Source: an uncultured Collinsella sp.
GTDB lineage: Bacteria; Actinomycetota; Coriobacteriia; Coriobacteriales; Coriobacteriaceae
Assembly (NCBI GenBank): GCA_947001705.1
Contig: CAMQHT010000052.1
Location: forward strand, 1 to 8,825
Direction of reading: 5' to 3'
Length of the DNA stretch: 8,825 bases
Position numbers and translations under genes: made by a program
In this document: one piece after another, positions 1-5,533 of the stretch
Numbering within the stretch: position 1 is the stretch's first letter
Layout: every line of letters starts with the position of its first letter
Notes under the pieces: model-generated
The model's input: the letters and a program-made list of their open reading frames with translations, nothing else
Told to the model about the DNA's origin: nothing
The model's database searches: none

Positions 1-55
1 GAGCACAACCTTGCCAAGGTTGGGGTCGCGGGTTCGAGCCCCGTTGTCCGCTCCA
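1..55 (+). tRNA. tRNA-Gly(GCC), 5' end cut off by window
   Basis: The 3' part of a glycine tRNA. The anticodon loop TTGCCAA gives anticodon GCC at 13-15. The T arm is at about 28-44 with loop TTCGAGC, and the acceptor strand TGTCCGC at 45-51 is followed by the discriminator T and an encoded CCA at 53-55. All 55 bases are identical to bases 2120-2174 of the complete copy downstream, so only the first 21 nt are missing, lost to the window edge and not to a gene defect. An intrinsic terminator follows 8 bases later. Confidence 0.96.
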
Positions 56-63
56 AACGCAAC

Positions 64-95
64 AGCCCGGCTACTACGGTAGCCGGGCTTTTTTG
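64..95 (+). terminator. Intrinsic terminator of the tRNA-Gly transcript
   Basis: A perfect 11-bp stem, 64-74 with 79-89, closes a TACG tetraloop and runs straight into six T residues (89-94). It ends the upstream tRNA transcript, so the glucosidase gene at 233 needs its own promoter. Confidence 0.93.
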
Positions 96-232
96 TACCC
101 ATCGCCTGGGCTCGAACCCGAGAGGGAGCGAGCGTTTGGGTCGTGGCTGTGGCGTTGTTTGCTGCGAATGTGCGCTTTGGGCGTATCATCGTGGGTATCT
201 CGCAAAACCTCGTTGCAAGGGAGACTCATCGC
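96..232 (+). other. Intergenic leader of the alpha-glucosidase gene
   Basis: These 137 bases lie between the tRNA terminator and the glucosidase start and should hold the promoter of that gene. I found no -35/-10 pair with good spacing. TTGTTT at 155-160 and TATCAT at 184-189 are 23 bp apart, which is too far. GGGCTCGAACCC at 108-119 is the exact reverse complement of the tRNA-Gly T arm at 30-41. A clear Shine-Dalgarno, AAGGGAG, sits at 217-223. Confidence 0.5.
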
Positions 233-1966
233 ATGGCTACAGAAAAGTCCTCTTCGCGCTCATGGATGTCCGACGCTGCGATCTATCAGATCTACCCGCG
301 CTCGTTTAAGGATTCGACTGGTTCGGGTCTGGGCGATATCGCGGGCATTACCCAGCAGATGGACTATCTTGAGCGGCTGGGTATCGAGGCGATCTGGTTG
401 AGCCCGTTTTACCCATCGCCTCTTGTCGATGGCGGCTATGATGTGGCGGACTACTGCGATGTCGACCCACGTCTCGGCTCGCTTGACGACTTCGATGACA
501 TGATCGCTGCGGCTCACGCGCACGGCATCAAGGTCATCGTCGACATCGTGCCCAACCATTCATCCAACCAGCACCCCTGGTTCAAAGCCGCTCTTGCCGC
601 CGGCCCCGGATCGCCCGAGCGCGCCCGTTATATCTTCCGCGATGGTCGCGGCGAGCATGGCGAGCTGCCTCCCACCAATTGGAATGCCAACTTTGGCGGC
701 CCCGCATGGACGCGTGTTGCGGACGGTCAGTGGTATCTGCACATGTTTACGCCCGAGCAGCCGGACTTTGACTGGTCATGCCCTGAGGTTCACGCGCTCT
801 TTTGCGACGTCCTGGCGTTTTGGAGCGATCGAGGCGTCGACGGCTTTCGCATTGATGTGGCGCAGGGTCTCGCCAAGGATCTCGACCGCGATGACCTCGA
901 CCGGTGGCATCTCGCCGAGGGCGATGACATGGTTGACGACGGCACCCATCCGCTGTGGGACCGCAATGAGGTCCACGAGATCTATCGCGAGTGGCGCCGC
1001 GTGTTCGACCGCTATAATCCGCCGCGCAGTGCCGTTGCCGAGGCGTGGGTGCTGCCCGAGCGCCAGTATCTCTACGCGCGTCCCAGCGAGCTTGGCCAGA
1101 CATTCAACTTTGAGTTTGCCAAGGCCACTTGGACCTATGATGACATGCACACTGCAATCGAGAAGGGCTTGAAGGCAGCCGTCGAATCCGATTCCGCCTC
1201 GACCTGGGTACTCTCCAACCACGACGTGCCGCGCGTGGCGACACGCTATGCCCTGCCGCAAATCAAGGCGACGCGCTACCATCAGATTGCGCTCGACTGG
1301 CTCTTACGCGACGGGTCGTCTTATGACGAGGACCGTGAACTCGGCGAGCGCCGCGCGCGGGCGGCCCTTTTGCTTGAACTGGCGCTTCCGGGCTCGGCAT
1401 ACGTGTATCAGGGTGAGGAGCTCGGCCTTTTTGAGGTGGCTGATATCCCGTGGGCTGCACTCGAAGACCCTACTGCGACCAATACGCACGGACCGAAGCG
1501 CGAGAAGGGGCGCGACGGCTGTCGTGTGCCCCTGCCGTGGGTGGCGGCGGACGATCCCGCGCATGGCGGATCGTTTGGGTTTTCGCCGGCAGACGCCGAT
1601 GCGGCGCCCCATCTGCCGCAGCCTGCATGGTTTTCCGATTATGCTGCCGATAGGGAAGAAGTGGACCCGACATCGATGCTTGCGCTCTATCGTGACGCCC
1701 TCTGGCTGCGGCGCAAGCTGCGCGGGTGCGCCAACGATCTTGCGTGGCTCGATCTTGACGGGCGCACCGGTCTTGCGGATGGTGCTGAGGGCGCTGAGGG
1801 CGGCGTCATCGCCTATCGCCGCGATAACGGCTGGGCGTGTGTGACGAACTTCGGTGCAGCACCCGTGGAGCTGCCGGCGGGCAGGGTCCTGCTCACCTCA
1901 TCACCGCTTGCAGACGGCAGGCTCGCACAGGACAGCTCTGCCTGGATCATGCTCGGTGAGATGTAG
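233..1966 (+). CDS. GH13 alpha-glucosidase (oligo-1,6-glucosidase/maltase type)
   Basis: A 577-aa retaining alpha-glucosidase of glycoside hydrolase family 13, acting on short alpha-glucosides such as maltose, isomaltose or sucrose. The (beta/alpha)8 barrel begins at QIYPRSF (19-25). Conserved region I is DIVPNH (104-109). Region II, GFRIDVA, carries the nucleophile Asp208. Region III, VAEAW, carries the acid/base Glu270. Region IV, SNHD, ends in the transition-state stabiliser Asp331. A GRDGCRVPLPW segment and a short C-terminal beta domain follow, as in actinobacterial alpha-glucosidases (subfamily 23/30-like, inferred). There is no signal peptide, so it acts in the cytoplasm on imported sugars. 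The start at 233 has AAGGGAG 9 bases upstream. The frame stays open back to 143, but that start lacks a good ribosome site and adds sequence without family resemblance. No sugar transporter or regulator lies beside it, so the exact substrate cannot be read from context. Confidence 0.93.
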   Translation: MATEKSSSRSWMSDAAIYQIYPRSFKDSTGSGLGDIAGITQQMDYLERLGIEAIWLSPFYPSPLVDGGYDVADYCDVDPRLGSLDDFDDMIAAAHAHGIKVIVDIVPNHSSNQHPWFKAALAAGPGSPERARYIFRDGRGEHGELPPTNWNANFGGPAWTRVADGQWYLHMFTPEQPDFDWSCPEVHALFCDVLAFWSDRGVDGFRIDVAQGLAKDLDRDDLDRWHLAEGDDMVDDGTHPLWDRNEVHEIYREWRRVFDRYNPPRSAVAEAWVLPERQYLYARPSELGQTFNFEFAKATWTYDDMHTAIEKGLKAAVESDSASTWVLSNHDVPRVATRYALPQIKATRYHQIALDWLLRDGSSYDEDRELGERRARAALLLELALPGSAYVYQGEELGLFEVADIPWAALEDPTATNTHGPKREKGRDGCRVPLPWVAADDPAHGGSFGFSPADADAAPHLPQPAWFSDYAADREEVDPTSMLALYRDALWLRRKLRGCANDLAWLDLDGRTGLADGAEGAEGGVIAYRRDNGWACVTNFGAAPVELPAGRVLLTSSPLADGRLAQDSSAWIMLGEM

Positions 1967-2057
1967 GGGCATCTCGCTGCGAGCCTGCGTTTGTCCGCGC
2001 CTTTCGTGACGACTGATGCCCTCGCGAGAGCGTCGCAAAACTTTTCAAAAAAAGTTC
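1967..2057 (+). other. Glucosidase 3' gap and AT-rich element before the tRNA promoter
   Basis: No gene is seen here. GGGCATC at 1967-1973 can pair with GATGCCC at 2015-2021, and GCGA/TCGC can form a small hairpin near 2024-2036, but no T run follows, so I do not call a terminator. AACTTTT at 2039-2045 and AAAAGTT at 2050-2056 form a 7-bp inverted repeat. This A/T-tract block lies just before the -35 box, where UP elements of stable-RNA promoters sit. Confidence 0.4.
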
Positions 2058-2086
2058 TTGCATAGGATGCGGGCATCACGTAAGAT
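2058..2086 (+). promoter_or_regulatory. Promoter of the tRNA-Gly/tRNA-Val unit
   Basis: TTGCAT (2058-2063) and TAAGAT (2081-2086) are separated by exactly 17 bp, with A/T tracts just upstream that could act as an UP element. The predicted start is about 2093, a few bases before the tRNA at 2099. The -10 box sits inside a perfect 12-bp palindrome, AAGATTAATCTT (2082-2093). Confidence 0.8.
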
Positions 2087-2098
2087 TAATCTTCGTAA

Positions 2099-2174
2099 GC
2101 GGACATGGCTCAGTTGGTAGAGCACAACCTTGCCAAGGTTGGGGTCGCGGGTTCGAGCCCCGTTGTCCGCTCCA
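2099..2174 (+). tRNA. tRNA-Gly(GCC)
   Basis: A complete 76-nt glycine tRNA. The acceptor GCGGACA (2099-2105) pairs with TGTCCGC (2164-2170), followed by T and an encoded CCA (2172-2174). The anticodon stem CAACC/GGTTG holds loop TTGCCAA with anticodon GCC at 2132-2134. The T loop is TTCGAGC. It decodes GGC/GGU. Its last 55 bases repeat those at 1-55 exactly. It is cotranscribed with tRNA-Val, three bases downstream. Confidence 0.98.
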
Positions 2175-2177
2175 TTT

Positions 2178-2252
2178 GGGCGTTTAGCTCAGGGGGAGAG
2201 CGCTTCCCTGACACGGAAGAGGTCAGAAGTTCAAATCTTCTAACGCCCACCA
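2178..2252 (+). tRNA. tRNA-Val(GAC)
   Basis: A complete 75-nt valine tRNA. The acceptor GGGCGTT (2178-2184) pairs with AACGCCC (2242-2248), followed by A and an encoded CCA (2250-2252). The anticodon stem CTTCC/GGAAG (2203-2207, 2215-2219) holds loop CTGACAC with anticodon GAC at 2210-2212. The T stem AGAAG/CTTCT encloses TTCAAAT. It decodes GUC/GUU and shares the promoter at 2058 and the terminator at 2261. Confidence 0.98.
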
Positions 2253-2260
2253 AATGTTCG

Positions 2261-2297
2261 CAGCTCAGAGGCTATGTCCTCTGGGCTGTTTTGTTTT
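2261..2297 (+). terminator. Intrinsic terminator of the tRNA pair
   Basis: An 11-bp stem with one G-U pair, 2261-2271 with 2278-2288, closes a CTATGT loop and is followed by the U-rich run TTTTGTTTT starting at 2289. It sits 8 bases after the tRNA-Val CCA end. Confidence 0.88.
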
Positions 2298-2594
2298 GCT
2301 ACCAAGCACGCCGCCAAATAAGCCACCAAATATTGATCCAAGGTCCGTACGCGATGGCCTTCGCATCCCGTAGAGGTGCCGGCAGATTGCATACGTCCTG
2401 GCCGATCGTGACCGCAACATGTTGGTCAAGCATAATCTTTTGGATTCTTTTGGCGTGAGCGGCTTGGTTTTGGTAGGATTTGTCAGCGGCTTGACTAAGG
2501 GGGTTTTATAACTGCCATGCAGGTAGCCGTGTTGGTAACGTTTTACCGACTTCCCAAGAACCCCTCATTTTTAATGCGTCTGCAAAATGACTAA
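2298..2594. other. Gap without a confirmed gene, tRNA terminator to nrdD promoter
   Basis: No complete gene is visible on either strand. The plus strand contains a small hairpin CTGC-CAT-GCAG and another, GGTAA-CGTT-TTACC, around 2510-2550, inside a loose GGGGTT/AACCCC pairing. The minus strand holds a protein-like open stretch, listed separately. The DNA becomes AT-rich toward the nrdD promoter. Confidence 0.4.
2299..2433 (-). pseudogene. Possible remnant of an unknown gene
   Basis: On the minus strand an ATG at 2433 opens 44 codons ending in TAG at 2299, and the frame is open further back to a stop near 2505. The residues of the upstream half, for example AAHAKRIQKIMLDQHVAV and NLPAPLRDAKAIAYGPW, look protein-like, and most codons end in G or C as in the neighbouring genes. 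The last dozen residues are Trp-rich and run into the tRNA terminator, as if the original 3' end were lost. I do not recognise the family and see no ribosome binding site. It may equally be a chance open frame. Confidence 0.22.
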
Positions 2595-2622
2595 TTGCTT
2601 TGACCTGCTGAAACACTATATG
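2595..2622 (+). promoter_or_regulatory. Possible upstream nrdD promoter
   Basis: TTGCTT (2595-2600) and TATATG (2617-2622) are 16 bp apart. The -10 lies inside the first NrdR box. A transcript from here would start near 2629 and include the whole foldable leader. The match to consensus is only moderate. Confidence 0.35.
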
Positions 2623-2628
2623 TTGTGT
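2613..2628 (+). promoter_or_regulatory. NrdR box 1 upstream of nrdD
   Basis: ACACTATATGTTGTGT is a near-perfect match to the bacterial NrdR operator (acaCwAtATaTwGtgt). NrdR is an ATP-cone repressor that senses (d)ATP and shuts ribonucleotide reductase genes. The box directly abuts the TTGACC -35 element, and the next large gene is nrdD, which is the expected target. Confidence 0.88.
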
Positions 2629-2658
2629 TTGACCTAAAAAAAGAATACAGGATATAGA
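2629..2658 (+). promoter_or_regulatory. Probable nrdD promoter
   Basis: TTGACC (2629-2634) and TATAGA (2653-2658) are 18 bp apart. NrdR box 1 touches the -35 and NrdR box 2 covers the -10, so bound repressor would block RNA polymerase. The predicted start is near 2665, which gives a leader of about 220 nt before the nrdD start codon. Confidence 0.6.
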
Positions 2659-2660
2659 TG
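2645..2660 (+). promoter_or_regulatory. NrdR box 2 (degenerate)
   Basis: ATACAGGATATAGATG keeps the C, W, AT, T, W and G core positions of the NrdR consensus (about 10 of 16 positions) and starts exactly 32 bp after box 1. Paired NrdR boxes about three helical turns apart are the usual arrangement. The match is too weak to call without its partner. Confidence 0.55.
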
Positions 2661-2884
2661 CCTCTTTGTCGTATGATAGATGGCGGACAGAGAACGAGAA
2701 CCTTATTCGCCCCATTTGGATAGATCTTTGAGCCCCTTGATTGGCTGCGAGGATTGTCCGCATGAGGGACTATGGTTATCGAGAACACAGATTGCGCGAC
2801 GGCGCCGCAAGACAGGGGCACGCCCTGCCGGGCATCGTTTGGCTCTGAAGCGCAATGAGACTACGACGCGAAAGAGGCAAGAGG
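2660..2884 (+). promoter_or_regulatory. Long structured leader of nrdD with a maskable ribosome site
   Basis: About 220 non-coding bases precede nrdD. GCCTCTTT (2660-2667) is perfectly complementary to AAAGAGGC (2871-2878), which contains the nrdD Shine-Dalgarno, and GTCG (2668-2671) extends the helix to CGAC (2864-2867) past a GCG bulge. Within this closing helix, GCGGACA (2683-2689) pairs with TGTCCGC (2755-2761) and ATTGCGC (2791-2797) with GCGCAAT (2850-2856). The second helix competes with TTGCG/CGCAA (2792-2796 with 2806-2810). A CAGGG/CCCTG hairpin lies at 2813-2827. This layout would suit a translational switch, but pairings were found by eye and no known riboswitch class is identified. 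The exact transcription start decides whether the 5' arm is transcribed. Confidence 0.4.
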
Positions 2885-5107
2885 ATGAAGATCATCAAGC
2901 GCAGCGGCACCGAGGTTGTCTTTGACATCGATAAGATCGTCAATGCCATCCGTGCCGCAAACTTGGAGGTCGAGGAGAGCTCTCGTCTTACCGACCGCCA
3001 GGTGGTTTACGCGGCACAAAACGTCGCCGAGGCATGCGAGAACGCGGGCCACACTGTTTCGGTCGAGGAGATTCAGGATTTGGTCGAGGACGAGATCATG
3101 CGTCTCGACTGCTACGAGGTTGCCCGCCACTACATCATCTATCGCTATGTTCAGAGCCTGAAGCGCCAGAAGAACACGACCGATGACAAGATCCTGTCGC
3201 TGATCGAGTGCAACAACGAAGAGGTTAAGCAGGAGAACTCCAACAAGAACCCGACCGTCAATTCCGTTCAGCGTGACTACATGGCCGGCGAGATCTCCAA
3301 GGACCTGACCCAGCGTGTGCTGCTGCCCCAGGAGATTGTGGATGCTCACAATGAGGGTCTGATTCACTTCCATGATTCGGACTACTTTGCCCAGCACATG
3401 CATAACTGCGACCTGGTGAACCTGGAGGATATGCTCCAGAACGGTACTGTTATTTCGGGCACGCTGATCGAGAAGCCGCACAGCTTCTCGACTGCCTGCA
3501 ACATCGCGACGCAGATCATCGCTCAGGTTGCTTCCTCCCAGTACGGTGGCCAGTCGATTTCGCTGACCCATCTTGCCCCGTTCGTCGAGGTGAGCCGTCA
3601 AAAGATTCGCGGCGAGGTCGCCCGCGAGCTCGAGGAGCTTGGCGTTTCCGCATCTCCCGAAAAGGTCCGCGAGGTTGTTGAGGACCGCCTGCGTGACGAG
3701 ATCCGTCGCGGCGTTCAGACGATTCAGTATCAGGTCGTGACCCTTATGACCACGAATGGCCAGGCGCCGTTCGTGACGGTCTTTATGTATCTCAATGAGG
3801 CCCGTACGCCCCAGGAGAAGCACGACCTTGCCATGATTGTGGAGGAGACGCTTCGTCAGCGCTATGAGGGCGTTAAGAACGAAGCCGGCGTGTGGATCAC
3901 CCCGGCGTTCCCCAAGCTCATCTACGTGCTCGAGGACGATAACGTTCACGAGAATTCCCCGTACTTCTACCTGACCCAGCTGGCTGCTAAGTGCACCGCC
4001 AAGCGCATGGTGCCCGACTACATCTCCGAGAAGAAGATGCGCGAGCTCAAGCTGTCGAAGGGCGAGACCGCGGGCAACGGCGACTGCTATACCTGCATGG
4101 GTTGCCGCAGCTTCCTGACGCCCGACCGCTCCGGTAACGGATTTAACAACGTGGCCAACGCGCTGAACTATGACCCGAACAAGCCCAAGTACTACGGTCG
4201 CTTTAACCAGGGCGTTGTGACCATCAACCTGCCCGATGTCGCGCTGAGCTCGCATCAGGACATGGATAAGTTCTGGAAGATCTTCGATGAGCGCCTTGAG
4301 CTGTGCCACCGTGCCCTGCTGTGCCGTCATGAGCGCCTGATGGGTACGCTTTCTGACGCCGCACCGATTCTGTGGCAGTACGGCGCCCTCGCTCGTCTGA
4401 AGAAGGGCGAGACAATCGATAAGCTGCTCGTGGGCGGATACTCCACCATCAGCCTGGGCTATGCCGGCCTGTATGAGTGCGTCAAGTACATGACGGGCCA
4501 CAGCCACACCGAGAAGGAGGGCACGCCGTTTGCCATGGCCGTCATGCAGCGCATGAACGACAAGTGCGCCGAGTGGAAGGCCGAAAGCGATATTGACTTC
4601 TCGCTGTACGGTACCCCGCTTGAGTCGACGACCTACAAGTTCGCCAAGTGCCTGCAGCGTCGTTTTGGCATCATCCCGGGCGTGACGGACAAGGGCTACA
4701 TCACCAACAGCTACCACGTCCACGTGTCCGAGGAGATCGACGCATTCGACAAGCTCAAGTTCGAGGGTATGTTCCAGCAGCTTTCGCCGGGCGGTGCCAT
4801 CTCCTACGTCGAGGTTCCCAACATGCAGGACAACCTCAAGGCTGTCATTCGCGTGATGCAGTACATCTACGACAACATCATGTACGCCGAGCTCAACACC
4901 AAGAGCGATTATTGCCAGGTGTGCGGTTACGACGGCGAGATCAAGATTGTCGAGGATGACGGCAAACTGGTGTGGGAGTGCCCCAACTGCGGCAACCGCG
5001 ACCAGGAGAAGATGAACGTCGCCCGTCGTACGTGCGGCTACATCGGTACCCAGTTCTGGAACCAGGGTCGAACCGAGGAGATCCGCGACCGCGTGCTGCA
5101 TCTCTAA
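2885..5107 (+). CDS. nrdD: Anaerobic (class III) ribonucleoside-triphosphate reductase
   Basis: A 740-aa oxygen-sensitive enzyme that reduces ribonucleoside triphosphates to deoxynucleotides through a glycyl radical; cytoplasmic. Residues 1 to about 95 form an ATP cone (from MKIIKRSG through VEDEIMRLDCYEVARHYIIYRYV), the allosteric domain that senses ATP/dATP. The 10-stranded barrel follows. Cys175 (HNCDLVN) and Cys407 (MGCRS) match the paired active-site cysteines of the E. coli enzyme, one of which carries the thiyl radical. The zinc site is Cys677, Cys680, Cys699 and Cys702. The C-terminal RRTCGYIG motif places the glycyl radical at Gly718. Length agrees with the family (about 700-750 aa). 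The start at 2885 was chosen because AAAGAGG lies 7 bases upstream; an in-frame ATG at 2855 adds ten basic residues without a better site. It ends with tandem TAA stops. The NrdR boxes upstream predict repression when dATP is plentiful. The activase nrdG follows after a repeat-rich gap. Confidence 0.97.
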   Translation: MKIIKRSGTEVVFDIDKIVNAIRAANLEVEESSRLTDRQVVYAAQNVAEACENAGHTVSVEEIQDLVEDEIMRLDCYEVARHYIIYRYVQSLKRQKNTTDDKILSLIECNNEEVKQENSNKNPTVNSVQRDYMAGEISKDLTQRVLLPQEIVDAHNEGLIHFHDSDYFAQHMHNCDLVNLEDMLQNGTVISGTLIEKPHSFSTACNIATQIIAQVASSQYGGQSISLTHLAPFVEVSRQKIRGEVARELEELGVSASPEKVREVVEDRLRDEIRRGVQTIQYQVVTLMTTNGQAPFVTVFMYLNEARTPQEKHDLAMIVEETLRQRYEGVKNEAGVWITPAFPKLIYVLEDDNVHENSPYFYLTQLAAKCTAKRMVPDYISEKKMRELKLSKGETAGNGDCYTCMGCRSFLTPDRSGNGFNNVANALNYDPNKPKYYGRFNQGVVTINLPDVALSSHQDMDKFWKIFDERLELCHRALLCRHERLMGTLSDAAPILWQYGALARLKKGETIDKLLVGGYSTISLGYAGLYECVKYMTGHSHTEKEGTPFAMAVMQRMNDKCAEWKAESDIDFSLYGTPLESTTYKFAKCLQRRFGIIPGVTDKGYITNSYHVHVSEEIDAFDKLKFEGMFQQLSPGGAISYVEVPNMQDNLKAVIRVMQYIYDNIMYAELNTKSDYCQVCGYDGEIKIVEDDGKLVWECPNCGNRDQEKMNVARRTCGYIGTQFWNQGRTEEIRDRVLHL

Positions 5108-5118
5108 TAACCATCCCA

Positions 5119-5256
5119 GGCCGCCCCGTAGCGAGGCCCCGGACCTTTGCTCGATATTTCGGACAGTCCTGACTCACGACGGAGGCGCCACTGGCGCCTC
5201 CTGTTCGTGCGGAACTCATATCGAGCAAAGGTCCGGGGCCTCGCTACGGGGCGGCC
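5119..5256. repeat. Large inverted repeat with perfect 39-bp arms
   Basis: Bases 5119-5157 are the exact reverse complement of 5218-5256, around a 60-base centre. The centre has its own hairpin, GGAGGCGCC-ACT-GGCGCCTCC (5181-5201), extended by CACGA/TCGTG (5175-5179, 5205-5209). It starts 11 bases after the nrdD stop. No T run follows either arm, so it is not a standard terminator. No clear target-site duplication flanks it (CCCA on the left, AAGT on the right). It resembles a palindromic miniature element (REPIN or MITE-like), or an RNA hairpin that protects or splits the nrdD transcript. Confidence 0.93.
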
Positions 5257-5434
5257 AAGTTGACGTAGCTGAGATGCGGCATGCGGTCTGCTCACTCCTC
5301 GAAGTTCTTAGCGGAGATAATTCGAGCTGCAGCTGCGATTTACTTGCGATGGCGGTTGAGCCGCAACCCTGTTTTTATTAGATCTCGAACCCTATGCTCG
5401 ATGTTCGCCTCGTTCATTGAGTTACCCTTTGCAT
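5257..5434 (+). other. nrdD-nrdG gap between the two inverted repeats
   Basis: No gene is seen. A possible weak promoter for nrdG is TTGAGC (5356-5361) with TAGATC (5379-5384), 17 bp apart. No NrdR-like box was found here. AGCTGCAGCT near 5330 is a short palindrome. Because the 39-bp inverted repeat intervenes, nrdG may need this promoter or may be reached by readthrough from nrdD. Confidence 0.35.
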
Positions 5435-5518
5435 GAGGCCGGGACATATCGTCCCGCCCGCAGTTTCGCAGGCCGCAGGCCGAGAATGTTTGAGGACGGG
5501 ATGATATGTCCCGGCCTC
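5435..5518. repeat. Inverted repeat with 22-bp arms next to the nrdG start
   Basis: Bases 5435-5456 pair with 5497-5518: 21 Watson-Crick pairs and one G-U (G5451 with T5502). The 40-base loop contains the tandem GCAGGCCGCAGGCC. The right arm ends two bases before the nrdG Shine-Dalgarno GGGAG (5521-5525), and CTCCCGGGAG (5516-5525) is itself a palindrome covering that site. As RNA it would form a strong hairpin directly upstream of the ribosome site. As DNA it resembles a palindromic repeat element. Confidence 0.88.
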
Positions 5519-5533
5519 CCGGGAGAGTTACCT

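Noticed and set aside
143..232. Longer start for the alpha-glucosidase
   Set aside because: The 30 extra residues do not resemble the family, and the ATG at 233 has a clear Shine-Dalgarno.
2105..2458. Open frame of 117 codons over the tRNA genes
   Set aside because: It runs through both tRNAs and their terminator, so it is a chance frame.
2506..2763. Minus-strand open frame of 85 codons in the nrdD promoter region
   Set aside because: It overlaps the NrdR boxes and promoter, and its residues show no family resemblance.
2680..2925. Plus-strand leader peptide of 81 codons overlapping the start of nrdD
   Set aside because: No good ribosome site and unconserved-looking composition. Regulatory translation of the leader cannot be excluded but is not supported.
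2861..5101. A 746-codon open frame on the strand opposite nrdD
   Set aside because: It mirrors nrdD almost end to end, has no family motifs, and arises from strong third-position G/C bias in nrdD. The plus-strand protein has all NrdD motifs.
5119..5256. The 39-bp inverted repeat as an intrinsic terminator
   Set aside because: Neither arm is followed by a T run, and the arms are far longer than a normal terminator stem.
5417..5533. Longer start for nrdG
   Set aside because: It would translate the 22-bp inverted repeat, lacks a ribosome site, and NrdG proteins begin close to the MNYANIKYFDI sequence.
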